From positions 22,254,555-22,318,554 of the forward strand of contig NC_057789.1 of assembly GCF_014905175.1 (NCBI RefSeq): DNA of 64,000 nucleotides, read 5' to 3'. The DNA is from Aphidius gifuensis (Eukaryota > Arthropoda > Insecta > Hymenoptera > Braconidae). The notes under the pieces are model-generated. The model was not told the origin of the DNA and did no database searches. It worked only from the letters and a program-made list of their open reading frames with translations. The position numbers were made by a program, and so were the translations under genes. Position 1 is the first letter of the stretch. Each line of letters starts with the position of its first letter. Shown piece by piece: positions 24,022 to 34,443 of the stretch.

Positions 24022-27000
24022 ATGTCAACAATAAGCACAAAGTACAACATGGAATCACTATATCTTGAGGCGATCCAAAAAATACCAGGTAAAACACCTG
24101 GTGAAAAATATCAAGCACTAAATCGTATTGCCAAAAAGCTCATTGATGATGCAATGGATATTGATGACAACTGTGTAAAAAATGTTGATGTCAAGAGTTC
24201 AGCTGAACTTCCAGAGTGTCTTGTGCCAATCGTTAGTCTTGAAGTGGCTAAAATTCTTCGTCAACCTGATGGTATTGTGGCTGCACTTAAATCTGATGAT
24301 GCCTTCATCAATGAACGTGCACTCAAAGTCAAGTGGTTTTTTGATAGCAGCAATGAGAACATCACCAACAGTCAATATTTCAATAAGCACATTTTTCCAC
24401 ATGTCTCATTGACTGTTCGCATTAAAATTATTAAAAACTTGGCAAAATATTTGATGTTGTCCAATAAACAAAGTGTCGCTGAAAATTTTTACATTGAATT
24501 GAAAGAACAATATGGTAAAGAATTAGTAAGACCACTTTGTTTTGCCTGTGGAGAAGACTTTATTCGTAATACTACTAATAAATGGGAAAAACGAGTCAGT
24601 GTTAGTGAGCTTGAAATTATATATCCACGTTTTCCAAATTTCGTTATTTCATCATTGAAAGAAAATCCTCATGAATACCGTGAATTTTTACCAAAGTTAA
24701 TAAAAAAACATGCTGATAGTTTCGTTGATATTGTCATCAAGCCAAGCGAAAATTTAGTTGTCACGTTGAGTAATAAAAATCGTGAATTATTATTAAAAAA
24801 AACACGTAATGCTTTCTTAGACAATCCAAAACCCTTTATGCGTTTACTGCCTTTAAAATTAATAACAGCAAAGCTAAATAAATTGGAATTTTATCAATTT
24901 TATAAACAACTATTTCCACAAGATTATGAAGAATTTTGGTTTGTAAAACTTTACCAATTTTTGGAATTTTATCCAAAAGAAGAAAAATTTAATCTTTTAA
25001 TTTCAACATTCGAGGATGTTTATGGAAAAAGTTTTTTAGAGTGTGTTGATTCAATATTATTTCAAATGTTAATAGAAAACTATGCTGATGTTTTTGTTGA
25101 TATTGTCAAGAGGTTTAATTTAAACAATAAATTATGTAACGAAAAATATGAATTATTTTTAGAAAATGTACTGAATGATTTTAAGACAAATCGAAGGCTC
25201 CTTGATTATCCACAGTCGTTACAATTGATTAAAACAAAGCTAAATAAATTCGAATTTTATCACTTTTATAAACAACTATTTCCACAAAAGTATGAAGATC
25301 TTTGTTTTGAAAAACTTTACAAATATTTGGAATTTTATCAAGAAGAAGAAAAATTAAATCTTTTAATTTCAACATTCGAGGATGTTTATGGAAAGAGTTT
25401 TTTAGAGTGTGTTGATTCAATATCATTTCAAATGTTAATAGAAAACTATGCTGATGTTTTTGTTGATATTGTCAAGAGGTTTAATTTGAACAACAAATTA
25501 TGTCTCGAAAAATATGAATTATTTTTTAAAAATGTACTGAATGATTTTAAGACAAATCGAAGGCTCCTTGATTATTCACAGTCGTTACAATTGATTACAA
25601 CAAAGCTAAATAAATTCGAATTTTATCAATTTTATAAACAACTATTTCCACAAATGTATGAAGAATTTTGTTTTGAAAAACTTTACCCATATTTGGAATT
25701 TTATCAAGAAGAAGAAAAATTTAATCTTTTGTTATCAACATTTGAGGATGTTTATGGAATAAGTTTGTTGGAGTGTACTGATTTGATATCACCACAATTG
25801 TTACGATTGTTGGATCCTGAACTACGGATTAAAATTGCTAAAAAAAAAATGGATAAAAATGACGAAACCAAGTCCATTGAATATTCATGGATTTGTTATT
25901 TTCCAACAAATGAATCAATTCCATTTATAAAAGAAAAAATATCAAAAGAATCAGTTAGTGATGAGCGATGCAAATATTTACAACAACTAATATACACATG
26001 CAGTGTCAACAATGATAACGATGCTCTACTCAATGTGTTGAAATACGTATTCATGCGACATAAAAATGAGCAATATCCAGTAATTCCAAAGTTTTTAAGC
26101 AGACTACGTACTGATTTTGATGTTAAAAATTTACCAAAAGAACATTTAATTATTGTTGATCAATTTGTGATGTTTTTATATATAAAATATGAGCTTAAAC
26201 CATGCGTAGATGTAAGTTTAAACTTCATTCAATGTTTAATATTCTCAAAATTAAAACATAATGAAGAATTTAATAAATACATTGAACTTTATATCGACTT
26301 GGATCGTAAAGATATTTCAAAACGTTATTATTGGAACATTCTTGAAGATTATCCTGATTACGAAAGAAAGTATTTGATTGAATGTATAGGGCACGTATGT
26401 AAGCATAAAGATTTACCAGAATTTGTCAATAGTCTGTTGCGTAGTATGTACAGTTTTAATCGAAGAAATGCCAAAACTAACGTTCCATTGGAAAAATTAA
26501 GTATAAAAAACTATCCATTATTGTATGAGGCTGTAAAAAGTATTGTAACACGAGATCGTAAAACTGATAGTACCTGCAACAAAAATATAACTGATGAACT
26601 TTTAGAAAATGGAGAAAATGATATTTTTTTATGCTTGGTTGATACATCTAATTTACCTGAAAAATCACCATCTGATGAATCTGATAAATCATCATCTAAG
26701 TCATACGAAAAAATTGAGTTTAATAATTCAAATGTTATAAAATTATTACAAAAATCACCAGGAAAAATTATAAACAATTGGAGTAAATATCTTGAATTAT
26801 GTAAAAATAGAATCACAACATGTAATTTTGTTCGTCGATTTCTTCGTTATGCTCGATGGCACCAGGATTTACCCATCATGTTTGCAAATGAATGTTTGAA
26901 AGAATTAGAAATGAAAAATAATACTGATATTCACAAAAATATTTTTATTCTTGCAGTTTTGTATGATGGTGCATCATTTGAAAGATTATTTACACCTTTT

Positions 27001-29733
27001 ATACCAGAATCAAAAACACTTAATTTAACAAACAGCATAAGAAAAGACGAGTATCTATTCAACTGTTCAATTTTATGCTCATTGAACATTGTCAATCCAC
27101 CAGTATCATTTACGCCTTTCTTTGAATTTTGTCAAGGAGATTATGTTCACGATGCTGTCAACACCTTGAATAACGTTGGTCGTCGTGTGCCTGTTGACAA
27201 AGTCATAGAATTTTCAAAAACTCTTGTCAATCAAAAAGTATCTGTTAAAAAACATGGTATTAGATTATTTTGTCAAGTAGCCAGTCATGATCAAATTCAT
27301 AAAATGATGTTGCATCTATGGAAGAAAGAAAAGAATTTATCAATCCGTCAAGTTTTATATAAAAATATTTCAAAACTATTTATTGATGAACCTTCTTCAC
27401 AGAGTTGGAGTATAATGCAAACTTGCATGGATGAAACCAAGACTGAAGATCACTTTTGGGATGAAATTTTTGATGTGTCAAAGATCCCTGATGATTTTTT
27501 CGAATCTTACATATTAAAATTGTTCGAGACAATCAAGAGAATTGAAGAAACAGAAAATGATTTTGGACCTTCGAAGAGTGAAGCATCTGTAAGTCGTATT
27601 TTAAACGATAGCTTGTCTAAATCATATCTATTTTCGGAAGAATTCTATCAGTATATTATTAAAAATTATTTGACTGATTTTACAAGACCAGAGTATTTTT
27701 TGTCTCGTAGCATTCAGAATTATATTATAAAGAAATACATTGCTGCAGCAGGTGATAAGCTTGAGTCAAGATTAGTACATTTAGATAATGTTATTCTAAA
27801 AATTGTTAAAACATACTGGAATGTTCCTTTCACAGATGATGAAAGATTACTCAAACTCAACACTTTAATTCACAAACTGATTGCATGTATTTGTAATATA
27901 AATTGTAATCATATTAAAATTCGAACTGCAAAAGTTGTGCTTGATGCTTTGTTGACAGTGTTAAAACCAGAACAATTAGGCACTTCTTATTTGGATTTGG
28001 TTTATGCTGGTATTCTCAATAATGAATACTCTATTGATCAAATGACGCATGAACTTGTTCAGCTTATTCCATCACTGTGTGTCGTATATTCCAGTGAGTT
28101 AATGCCTACAATTGTTCAACACTTCAAAGAGCCATTGCATATATTTTTAAACAATAAAAAAAATATAGGTGTCATAGATATTATTGAGAGACTCATTTGG
28201 AATGATGATAAAAATGTTAATTTTTTTACAAGTACATTATTATTGCAATCATTTGTTTCTAATGGAGGAGGAAAATCTTCAATAATTATTAATGAAGTGA
28301 AAATAATCTCAGAAAAATTACATGAGTATATTATTAGACAATATTTTGCTAATTTTGCAAGATTACAGTTTTTGTTGTCTGGTCGTTTTCAAAATTACAT
28401 TATAAACAACTACATTGTCAAGGCAGGTGATAAGCTCGAGTCAAGATTGCAATTTTTAACTTATGTTCTTTCTGAAATAGTTAAAACATCCTGGAACGTT
28501 CCTTCTGTCTATGATTTTAACTTACCCACACTGAACTCTTTAATTCACAAACTGATTGAATTGATTTGTAATATGAAATGTAATCATATTAGAGTACGAA
28601 CTGCAAAAGTTGTGCTTGATGCTTTGTTGATAGTGTTAAAACCAGAACAATTAGGAACCTCTTATTTGGATTTGGTTTATGCTGGTATTCTCAATAATGA
28701 ATACTCTATTGATCAAATGACGCATGAACTTGTTCAGCTTATTCCATCACTAGAAGGAATATATACCAGTGAGTTAATGCCTACAATTGTTCAACACTTT
28801 AAAGAGCCATTGCATATATTTTTAAACAATAAAAAAAATAAAGGTGTCATAGATATTATTGAGAAACTCATTTCAAATGATGATAAAAACGTTAATTTTT
28901 TTACAAGTACATTATTATTGCAATCAGTTGTTTCTAACGGAGGAGAACAACCTTCAATAATTATTAATAAAGTGAAAATAATCTCAGAAAAATTACATCA
29001 GTATATTATTAGACAATATTTTGCTAATTTTTCAAGATCTGAGTTTTTGTTGTCTGATTGTTTTCAAAATTATATTATTAAGAAATATATTGTCAAGGCA
29101 GGTGATAAGCTCGAGTCAAGATTGATGTTTTTAAGTGATGCTATTTACGAAATGGTTAAAACATCTTGGAACGTTTCTTCTGTGCATGATACAAACTTAC
29201 CAACAGTTAATTCTTTTATTTACAAACTGATTGAATTTATTTGTAAGATGAAATGTAATCATATTAGAGTACGAACTGTAAAAGTTGTGCTTGATGCTTT
29301 GTTGACAGTGTTAAAACCAGAACAATTAGGCACTTCTTATTTAGATTTGGTTTATGCTAGTATTCTTAATAATGAATACTCTATTGATCAAATGACGCAT
29401 GAACTTGTTCAGCTTATACCATCACTGGTAGAAATGTATTCCAGTGAGTTAATGTCTAAAATAGTTCAACACTTTAAAAAGGCTTTTAAAGATTTCCGCA
29501 ACAATAACAAAAATATCTGTGAAACAGATATCATTGAGAAACTCGTTCTAAATGATGATAAAAATGTTCTTTTATTCACAAGTACATTATTATTCCAATC
29601 GACAACTTACAATGACAAAAAACGATATTTAAGAATTATTCATAAATTAAAGATGAGTAAATATCCAGCAATTGTGATTCCCCTCATTGATAAACTAAAT
29701 TCTGGTTATTTGAATATTAATATTCATATTTAA
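24022..29733 (+). CDS. Unrecognised 1903-residue, single-exon, helical-repeat protein
   Basis: One uninterrupted reading frame from ATG (in the context GCGACAATGTCAACA) to TAA, with AATAAA at 29790-29795. I do not recognise the family. No signal peptide, membrane segment or nucleotide-binding motif is evident; the protein looks soluble, alpha-helical and HEAT-like. Residues 1-50 read MSTISTKYNMESLYLEAIQK followed by IPGKTPGEKYQALNRIAKKL. Residues 284 to about 590 hold 2.5 tandem copies of a 122-residue unit (KLNKxEFYxFYKQLFPQxYE). Residues about 880-900 are an acidic/Ser-rich linker. Residues 1204-1878 hold three tandem copies of a 225-residue unit (GDKLESRL ... VLKPEQLGTSYLDLVYA). The intact frame over 5.7 kb in such an AT-rich genome argues for selection. 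It could be a lineage-specific cytosolic scaffold; no function can be assigned. Confidence 0.88.
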   Translation: MSTISTKYNMESLYLEAIQKIPGKTPGEKYQALNRIAKKLIDDAMDIDDNCVKNVDVKSSAELPECLVPIVSLEVAKILRQPDGIVAALKSDDAFINERALKVKWFFDSSNENITNSQYFNKHIFPHVSLTVRIKIIKNLAKYLMLSNKQSVAENFYIELKEQYGKELVRPLCFACGEDFIRNTTNKWEKRVSVSELEIIYPRFPNFVISSLKENPHEYREFLPKLIKKHADSFVDIVIKPSENLVVTLSNKNRELLLKKTRNAFLDNPKPFMRLLPLKLITAKLNKLEFYQFYKQLFPQDYEEFWFVKLYQFLEFYPKEEKFNLLISTFEDVYGKSFLECVDSILFQMLIENYADVFVDIVKRFNLNNKLCNEKYELFLENVLNDFKTNRRLLDYPQSLQLIKTKLNKFEFYHFYKQLFPQKYEDLCFEKLYKYLEFYQEEEKLNLLISTFEDVYGKSFLECVDSISFQMLIENYADVFVDIVKRFNLNNKLCLEKYELFFKNVLNDFKTNRRLLDYSQSLQLITTKLNKFEFYQFYKQLFPQMYEEFCFEKLYPYLEFYQEEEKFNLLLSTFEDVYGISLLECTDLISPQLLRLLDPELRIKIAKKKMDKNDETKSIEYSWICYFPTNESIPFIKEKISKESVSDERCKYLQQLIYTCSVNNDNDALLNVLKYVFMRHKNEQYPVIPKFLSRLRTDFDVKNLPKEHLIIVDQFVMFLYIKYELKPCVDVSLNFIQCLIFSKLKHNEEFNKYIELYIDLDRKDISKRYYWNILEDYPDYERKYLIECIGHVCKHKDLPEFVNSLLRSMYSFNRRNAKTNVPLEKLSIKNYPLLYEAVKSIVTRDRKTDSTCNKNITDELLENGENDIFLCLVDTSNLPEKSPSDESDKSSSKSYEKIEFNNSNVIKLLQKSPGKIINNWSKYLELCKNRITTCNFVRRFLRYARWHQDLPIMFANECLKELEMKNNTDIHKNIFILAVLYDGASFERLFTPFIPESKTLNLTNSIRKDEYLFNCSILCSLNIVNPPVSFTPFFEFCQGDYVHDAVNTLNNVGRRVPVDKVIEFSKTLVNQKVSVKKHGIRLFCQVASHDQIHKMMLHLWKKEKNLSIRQVLYKNISKLFIDEPSSQSWSIMQTCMDETKTEDHFWDEIFDVSKIPDDFFESYILKLFETIKRIEETENDFGPSKSEASVSRILNDSLSKSYLFSEEFYQYIIKNYLTDFTRPEYFLSRSIQNYIIKKYIAAAGDKLESRLVHLDNVILKIVKTYWNVPFTDDERLLKLNTLIHKLIACICNINCNHIKIRTAKVVLDALLTVLKPEQLGTSYLDLVYAGILNNEYSIDQMTHELVQLIPSLCVVYSSELMPTIVQHFKEPLHIFLNNKKNIGVIDIIERLIWNDDKNVNFFTSTLLLQSFVSNGGGKSSIIINEVKIISEKLHEYIIRQYFANFARLQFLLSGRFQNYIINNYIVKAGDKLESRLQFLTYVLSEIVKTSWNVPSVYDFNLPTLNSLIHKLIELICNMKCNHIRVRTAKVVLDALLIVLKPEQLGTSYLDLVYAGILNNEYSIDQMTHELVQLIPSLEGIYTSELMPTIVQHFKEPLHIFLNNKKNKGVIDIIEKLISNDDKNVNFFTSTLLLQSVVSNGGEQPSIIINKVKIISEKLHQYIIRQYFANFSRSEFLLSDCFQNYIIKKYIVKAGDKLESRLMFLSDAIYEMVKTSWNVSSVHDTNLPTVNSFIYKLIEFICKMKCNHIRVRTVKVVLDALLTVLKPEQLGTSYLDLVYASILNNEYSIDQMTHELVQLIPSLVEMYSSELMSKIVQHFKKAFKDFRNNNKNICETDIIEKLVLNDDKNVLLFTSTLLFQSTTYNDKKRYLRIIHKLKMSKYPAIVIPLIDKLNSGYLNINIHI
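24871..25806 (+). repeat. Tandem 366-bp coding repeat (2.5 copies)
   Basis: Units start at 24871, 25237 and 25603, each exactly 366 bp (122 codons) apart; the third is cut short around 25806. The copies are very similar at the DNA level, including synonymous positions, so the duplications are recent or kept similar by conversion. Confidence 0.9.
27631..29655 (+). repeat. Tandem 675-bp coding repeat (three copies)
   Basis: Units start at 27631, 28306 and 28981, each exactly 675 bp (225 codons). The block encoding VVLDALLTVLKPEQLGTSYL and MTHELVQLIPSL is almost identical in all three, while the first third of each unit has diverged much more. Confidence 0.9.
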
Positions 29734-30023
29734 GAGTCAATTTAATATGTAATACTTTAATATTATGTATTTTCATTTTCTACAATTTTAATAAAAAAAA
29801 ATTTATGAAACATTAAAAAAAAAAAAAAATTAAACGAAAAAAATATTTGTAAAAGTTAATCATTAAAATTTCATTTTTCATTTAATTTTTTTATGAAAAA
29901 AATATTTATGAAGTAGCTGCGACAATAATTGTTAAAACTTAAAAAAGTTATTTTTCTTTTCTGTTTATTTAATAGTTTTATACATAAAGTATACGTTTAT
30001 AATAAATCATAATAATTTTTCCC

Positions 30024-31332
30024 TTATAATTTTTTATCTATGCTAATGACTTCAAGTGACACAGCCATTGAAATTTGTAGTTTCATTCTTCCATAAATAT
30101 TTGGAGTAGCAGCTCTGAATAAATAATCAACTCATAAATTATGTCATAATGGATAATTTTTATTTTACATAATAATAAAAACGTTAATAATAAATATCCT
30201 TATTGAATAATTGTAAAAAACAAAAAATTGATTTAAAATAACTGATTATAAATTATAATATTCCACTTACAATTCATCACCACCTTCTTTTACTGGACAA
30301 GGCTCAGATAAAGCTTGGTAAGACCGACTGTAAGGTAATAATAATAATATTAGTAATGATGTAGATTGTTGATTAAGACAAAGATATAAATAAATAATCA
30401 TCTCTTGTGACAAGTAGTTTTTCTTTACTTAATAGAAGATTAATAATAAAAATATAATAATTAATTAATTTAAAGGAACAAAAATTGGTTTAGCATAGTT
30501 GATTAATGTTTAACTTACGATAATTCGCCCGACTTTGTTTTTAATGTTATTTTAGCAGTTTTAGCAGGAAGATGCTATTGTGGGTTATCGTTGGCTTCAA
30601 CGTAAATTACGTGATTTACAATAAAACTGTAAAATAAAAATATCATTAATAAAGTATATTTGTTATCAGCAATTTATTAGATCTATAAATAATTAATTGA
30701 AAGCTATGAGTCAATTTTTTTCACTTAATAAAAAAATAATAATAAATATATATTCAATTATTAAAAAATCATTTTGAAATTCAACTTACGTTTCACCACT
30801 ATCTTTTTTTTTCAATTTCCATTTACCACCATCAAGTGTTACATTCCATTCACCGAAATTAAATATTTCTTCTTCTTCTTCAGCAATTATTTTATTACTT
30901 TTAGCTTTAACTGTTTCTCCGTTAAATTTAGTGCTAAATTTAGGAGGCAAAATAAGACTGTAAAATAATAATTATAGAAATATTATTCAGGATGTATATT
31001 TTTTATTAACAGTTTAATCTTTACAAGATGTGCTGAATAAATAATCAATATACTCATAATAAGTCAATTTTTTCGGCTAGATGCTTCTAGTGATTTCCAA
31101 CACATGTGCTATTTTTTGGTCGATTGATGTTAACTGTTAAGCACCTAGCCTTAATATAATAAATCGTTTTAAATATCAAGTATTGATTAAAAATTATTAT
31201 TAAAATTCCACTTACTTTTCCATAAGAAATATTCGTCCAAACCATGGTCTTAATATTTTCATTTTAACACTAATAAGTGATACCATAAAACTACCAACAT
31301 TTGAAGTTTTGGTTTCTTTACCATGCAGTAAA
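30024..31332 (-). pseudogene. Spliced gene of unknown family with an in-frame TAG
   Basis: Five minus-strand exons with GT/AG borders and matching phases: 31332-31216, 30957-30790, 30626-30519, 30327-30271 and 30114-30024 (TAA). The peptide reads LLHGKETKTSNVGSF..., KILRPWFGRIFLM, then LPPKFSTKFNGETVKAKSN, an acidic EEEEE run, FGEWNVTLDGGKWKLKKKD, FIVNHVIYVEANDNPQ, a TAG codon, HLPAKTAKITLKTKSGELS, YQALSEPCPVKEGGDEL and a C-terminus ending SIDKKL. Four donors are GTAAGT, which suggests a once real, perhaps still expressed gene. The start is not visible; an upstream exon is probably needed. I do not recognise the family. The single stop could be inactivation, readthrough or a sequence error. 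Confidence 0.55.
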
Positions 31333-32118
31333 CTGCAGTTATTATTAATAATATTTTGTTTACAGCAGCTCTTATGATTCTTCGAAAAATAATCGAATTT
31401 TCGTTAGCTTTATAAAAATAATAAATAATAATAATTTATTGAAAAAATGAAATAAAAAAATATATGAATTAAATATAAAATAATACTTGATATTATTTCT
31501 GTTTTTTTATGATTAAGTAAAGCTATTAAATTACTTATACGACTAGTCGTGAGTTTCATGATTTGTAGATATTTTTAAAATTCCACTCATTTTTTTATTT
31601 TTGTTTTTTGAACAAAAAGTTATTAACAATTATCAATACTGATTGTTTAAACAATATATAAACTTTTCTGATGAATTGCTAGACAACGTGAGAAAAACAT
31701 AGCAATTTGTCGAAATGTCGACAAGACCGTGTATGCAGTATGCACGTGTATGGAAGGCACTGGTCACATGCGAATATTCCTTTCTTACAAATTAACTTTT
31801 TTATTGATTGATCACATTAATAAGTACTTTAAAACAAAATTTCAAGTTTCTAGTACGGGAATCGGGGTGGGAGAGGGTGGTAAAGATTCAATTTTTCATA
31901 TTTTTTTAATTAATAAATTATTTAACTTATAAGGAATTGTTGTTATTAAAAATAAAAATTCACTTATGGATCGTTGTTAAATAAATCAATATTATATTGT
32001 CGGTATTCTTGTACCATTTTCACGGTCTTATTTCTAAATAATCTTCAATATAATCTAATATTTGTATCTACGTTCGAAATATTAATACCTTGTGTTCATA
32101 TAATTTTTTTAACATTAC
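31333..32118. other. No gene recognised
   Basis: A/T-rich sequence; may include the first exon of the minus-strand gene that ends at 30024, but no start with good support was found. A few less AT-rich words at 31715-31770 and 31855-31880 have no matching structure. Confidence 0.3.
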
Positions 32119-32300
32119 CCCTGGTGGAAATATTTCTCCGGAATTGCTCCGGATTATTGCGGAATTGGCTTACTTCGAAAAATTACGGAGTAATCCGGAA
32201 AATTACGGAATAATCAGAAGCTGTCCGGAATTTTAATGGGCCAATTCCGGAGCGATACGGAGATTTCCGGAATTTTACGGAGAAATTATTTCTACCAGGG
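32119..32300. mobile_element. CCCTGG-family inverted-repeat element, copy d
   Basis: Begins CCCTGGTGGAAATATTTCTC and ends GAAATTATTTCTACCAGGG, flanked by AC on both sides. The 182-bp element has an interior of TCCGGAATT/AATTCCGGA and TACGGAGTAATCC words. Confidence 0.75.
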
Positions 32301-32557
32301 ACATCGTCAACGATGGTCGAATAAAATATTTCAAAAAATTATTGAAGTCATATTTATTGATTGATAATTCATAATATTATTTATTTTTACTTTTATAAAT
32401 ATATGCATAAATTTAATTGTTTATATTATTGGTAGTAATGATCATTTATAATTGTATATTACAATTATAAATCGTAATCTAAACAAATAAAAAAATCTGA
32501 CAACCGGTTTATTATAATTTAACTATAATATTTTTTAGACAAAAAAATATATATCTT

Positions 32558-33475
32558 ACTAGCTGATTAACCCGGCTTCGCTCGAGATTATTTTTACAAT
32601 TTTAGAGATGCATCTCTAAAATATTATTTGGAGCTAGCAAGTCATTCATTTTTTTAAACAATTGATAACATGTTTAATCAAAATGAATGACTTGCTAGCT
32701 CCAAATAATATTCCTATTCTAAACTTTTTGGTAGCAAATAAAAGTCAGAATTTTTTTCGATGAATTTTTTTAAAATTTTTATGCTAGTTTTTTTTTTTAG
32801 ATAATGGTTGTCAAAGTTGACAACTTCAACACATAAAAATAGGGGCAGAATACATATTTACGCTTGTCATTAAAAAAATTTTTACTACTACTATTTTTTA
32901 ATTATCAGTCTGTTTTTCTTTACAATACGGATTACATACTATTGGGCCCAAACTTTGTTTGACGATGGGATTTACTTTCAACCTTAATTATTTAAATGAA
33001 ATTTTCTTTTTTAATTTTTTGAATGGATTGATAAGGTATGATGATGATTATTGAATACATTCGTGCTGCCATTTTCATTATCATTAAAGACAGAATTAAT
33101 AGAAAATCTAAACCAAGGTTATCCAACAAAGAAATTTTGAACGTAAACATTTTTATTTTATTACACATTTTCTATTGATATAACAAATTTCATTTAAACC
33201 GAATATTTACCAAAATTTTTACCTACACTTCTATTTATCTATCGGTCTGATGATTCCTAAGCTAGTTGATTCGAAAATATTATTGTTAATTTTTTTTCAA
33301 CTTTTTGATTATGTTTAAATGCAAATAGATAAACCATTTGGGACTATGGCGCGTTCTCTCTCTTTTTCCAACTCTGTGATTGTATGAGTGTAAAGCAGCA
33401 TAAGTGCTATACCCACTCTAAAGCAGCCACTACCGAAGCGCTGCCTGTTGACTCTGCCGCGTAGCGGGCTATTAT
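32558..33475. mobile_element. Probable degraded retroelement fragment
   Basis: Starts ACTAGCTGATTAACCCGGCT followed by TCGCTCG, a phrase like the conserved terminus of RTE-type non-LTR elements and their relatives in many animals. The right side carries CGCGTAGCGGGCT at about 33460. A CTGTCAAAGTTGACAACTT-like phrase at about 32810 recurs at about 33955. No reverse transcriptase frame is visible; only non-coding ends survive. Confidence 0.4.
32621..32711. repeat. Hairpin with GGAGCTAGCAAGTCATTCAT arms
   Basis: ATATTATTTGGAGCTAGCAA with the following GTCATTCATTTT is repeated as its inverted complement, ending at 32711, around a short A/T loop. It lies within the retroelement-like stretch. Confidence 0.6.
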
Positions 33476-34443
33476 TTATAATAATTAATAACTCGGTTGT
33501 TTATTAAGTTATGAAATCGAATAAACGCTAAAAACGATCTCCGTGCTAAGCTCTTTAATTTAAAAAAAAAATCATAATGATCGGTTGGGTAGTTGCTGAG
33601 AACATATGCCTGAAAGGTTTTCATTTTAACATTTATATATATATAGATATATATAGATTTATAAAATGTCATCAATATCACAGATATCACATGCATGCAG
33701 CTAGAATAAATTGTATGGGATTATTCTATTCTTAAGATTAATACTATATTCATGTACATGTAAATACGCTACTATACGCTAATATAATTAATATATTAAT
33801 TATATTAATATATTATAATAAACGCTTAAGGTTGATTCTGAAAATCTGAAATCGCAACAGATTTTTTTTTTTTTTATCTTATGTTTAAATGAAATAATTA
33901 TCTACATTGTCAATTTTTTTCAATTTTTTTTTGTTCGGTTTTTTTGAGATATTTACTGTCAAAGTTGACAACTTTAACACGCAAGGTATAGGCGGTATCT
34001 CATATTTTTATTAATAACTTTTTCAAAACGCAACAGAAAACGTTAAATTTCTATCAGTTTGTAGTGCTAGAAAAGACAAATTTTTTGATATAAATTTTTA
34101 GTATTTCGTCTTCTGCGTTTAAAAAATAAATAACTTTGAAATTCAAAAATTTTGCGAGAAGCGCAGCACACAGACATGAACGCAAGCATGGCTTCAGTGT
34201 ACGATGTAATCTTTGCTCGCTAGTGTGTAGCCACGACACACATACTACTAAAGAATTTGTTTTTTTCATCAGTGGCGCCACAAAAAATTTTAGGACACGG
34301 GAATAAAAAATAGCGTTATTGATATACGGGCCCTTCGTGGCATAAATATTGGTTCGGTGATGCGACGGGGAATCAACCTTAAAATATAATATAAATATAT
34401 AAAATATAAAAAAAATATATTAGCTTATGATGATTCGAAAATA
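33476..34443. other. Repeat-derived, no gene recognised
   Basis: Includes an AT palindrome tract at about 33780-33825, a second copy of the CTGTCAAAGTTGACAACTTT phrase at about 33955-33980 (compare 32810), and a less AT-rich block at 34150-34380 without a coding frame. Confidence 0.35.
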
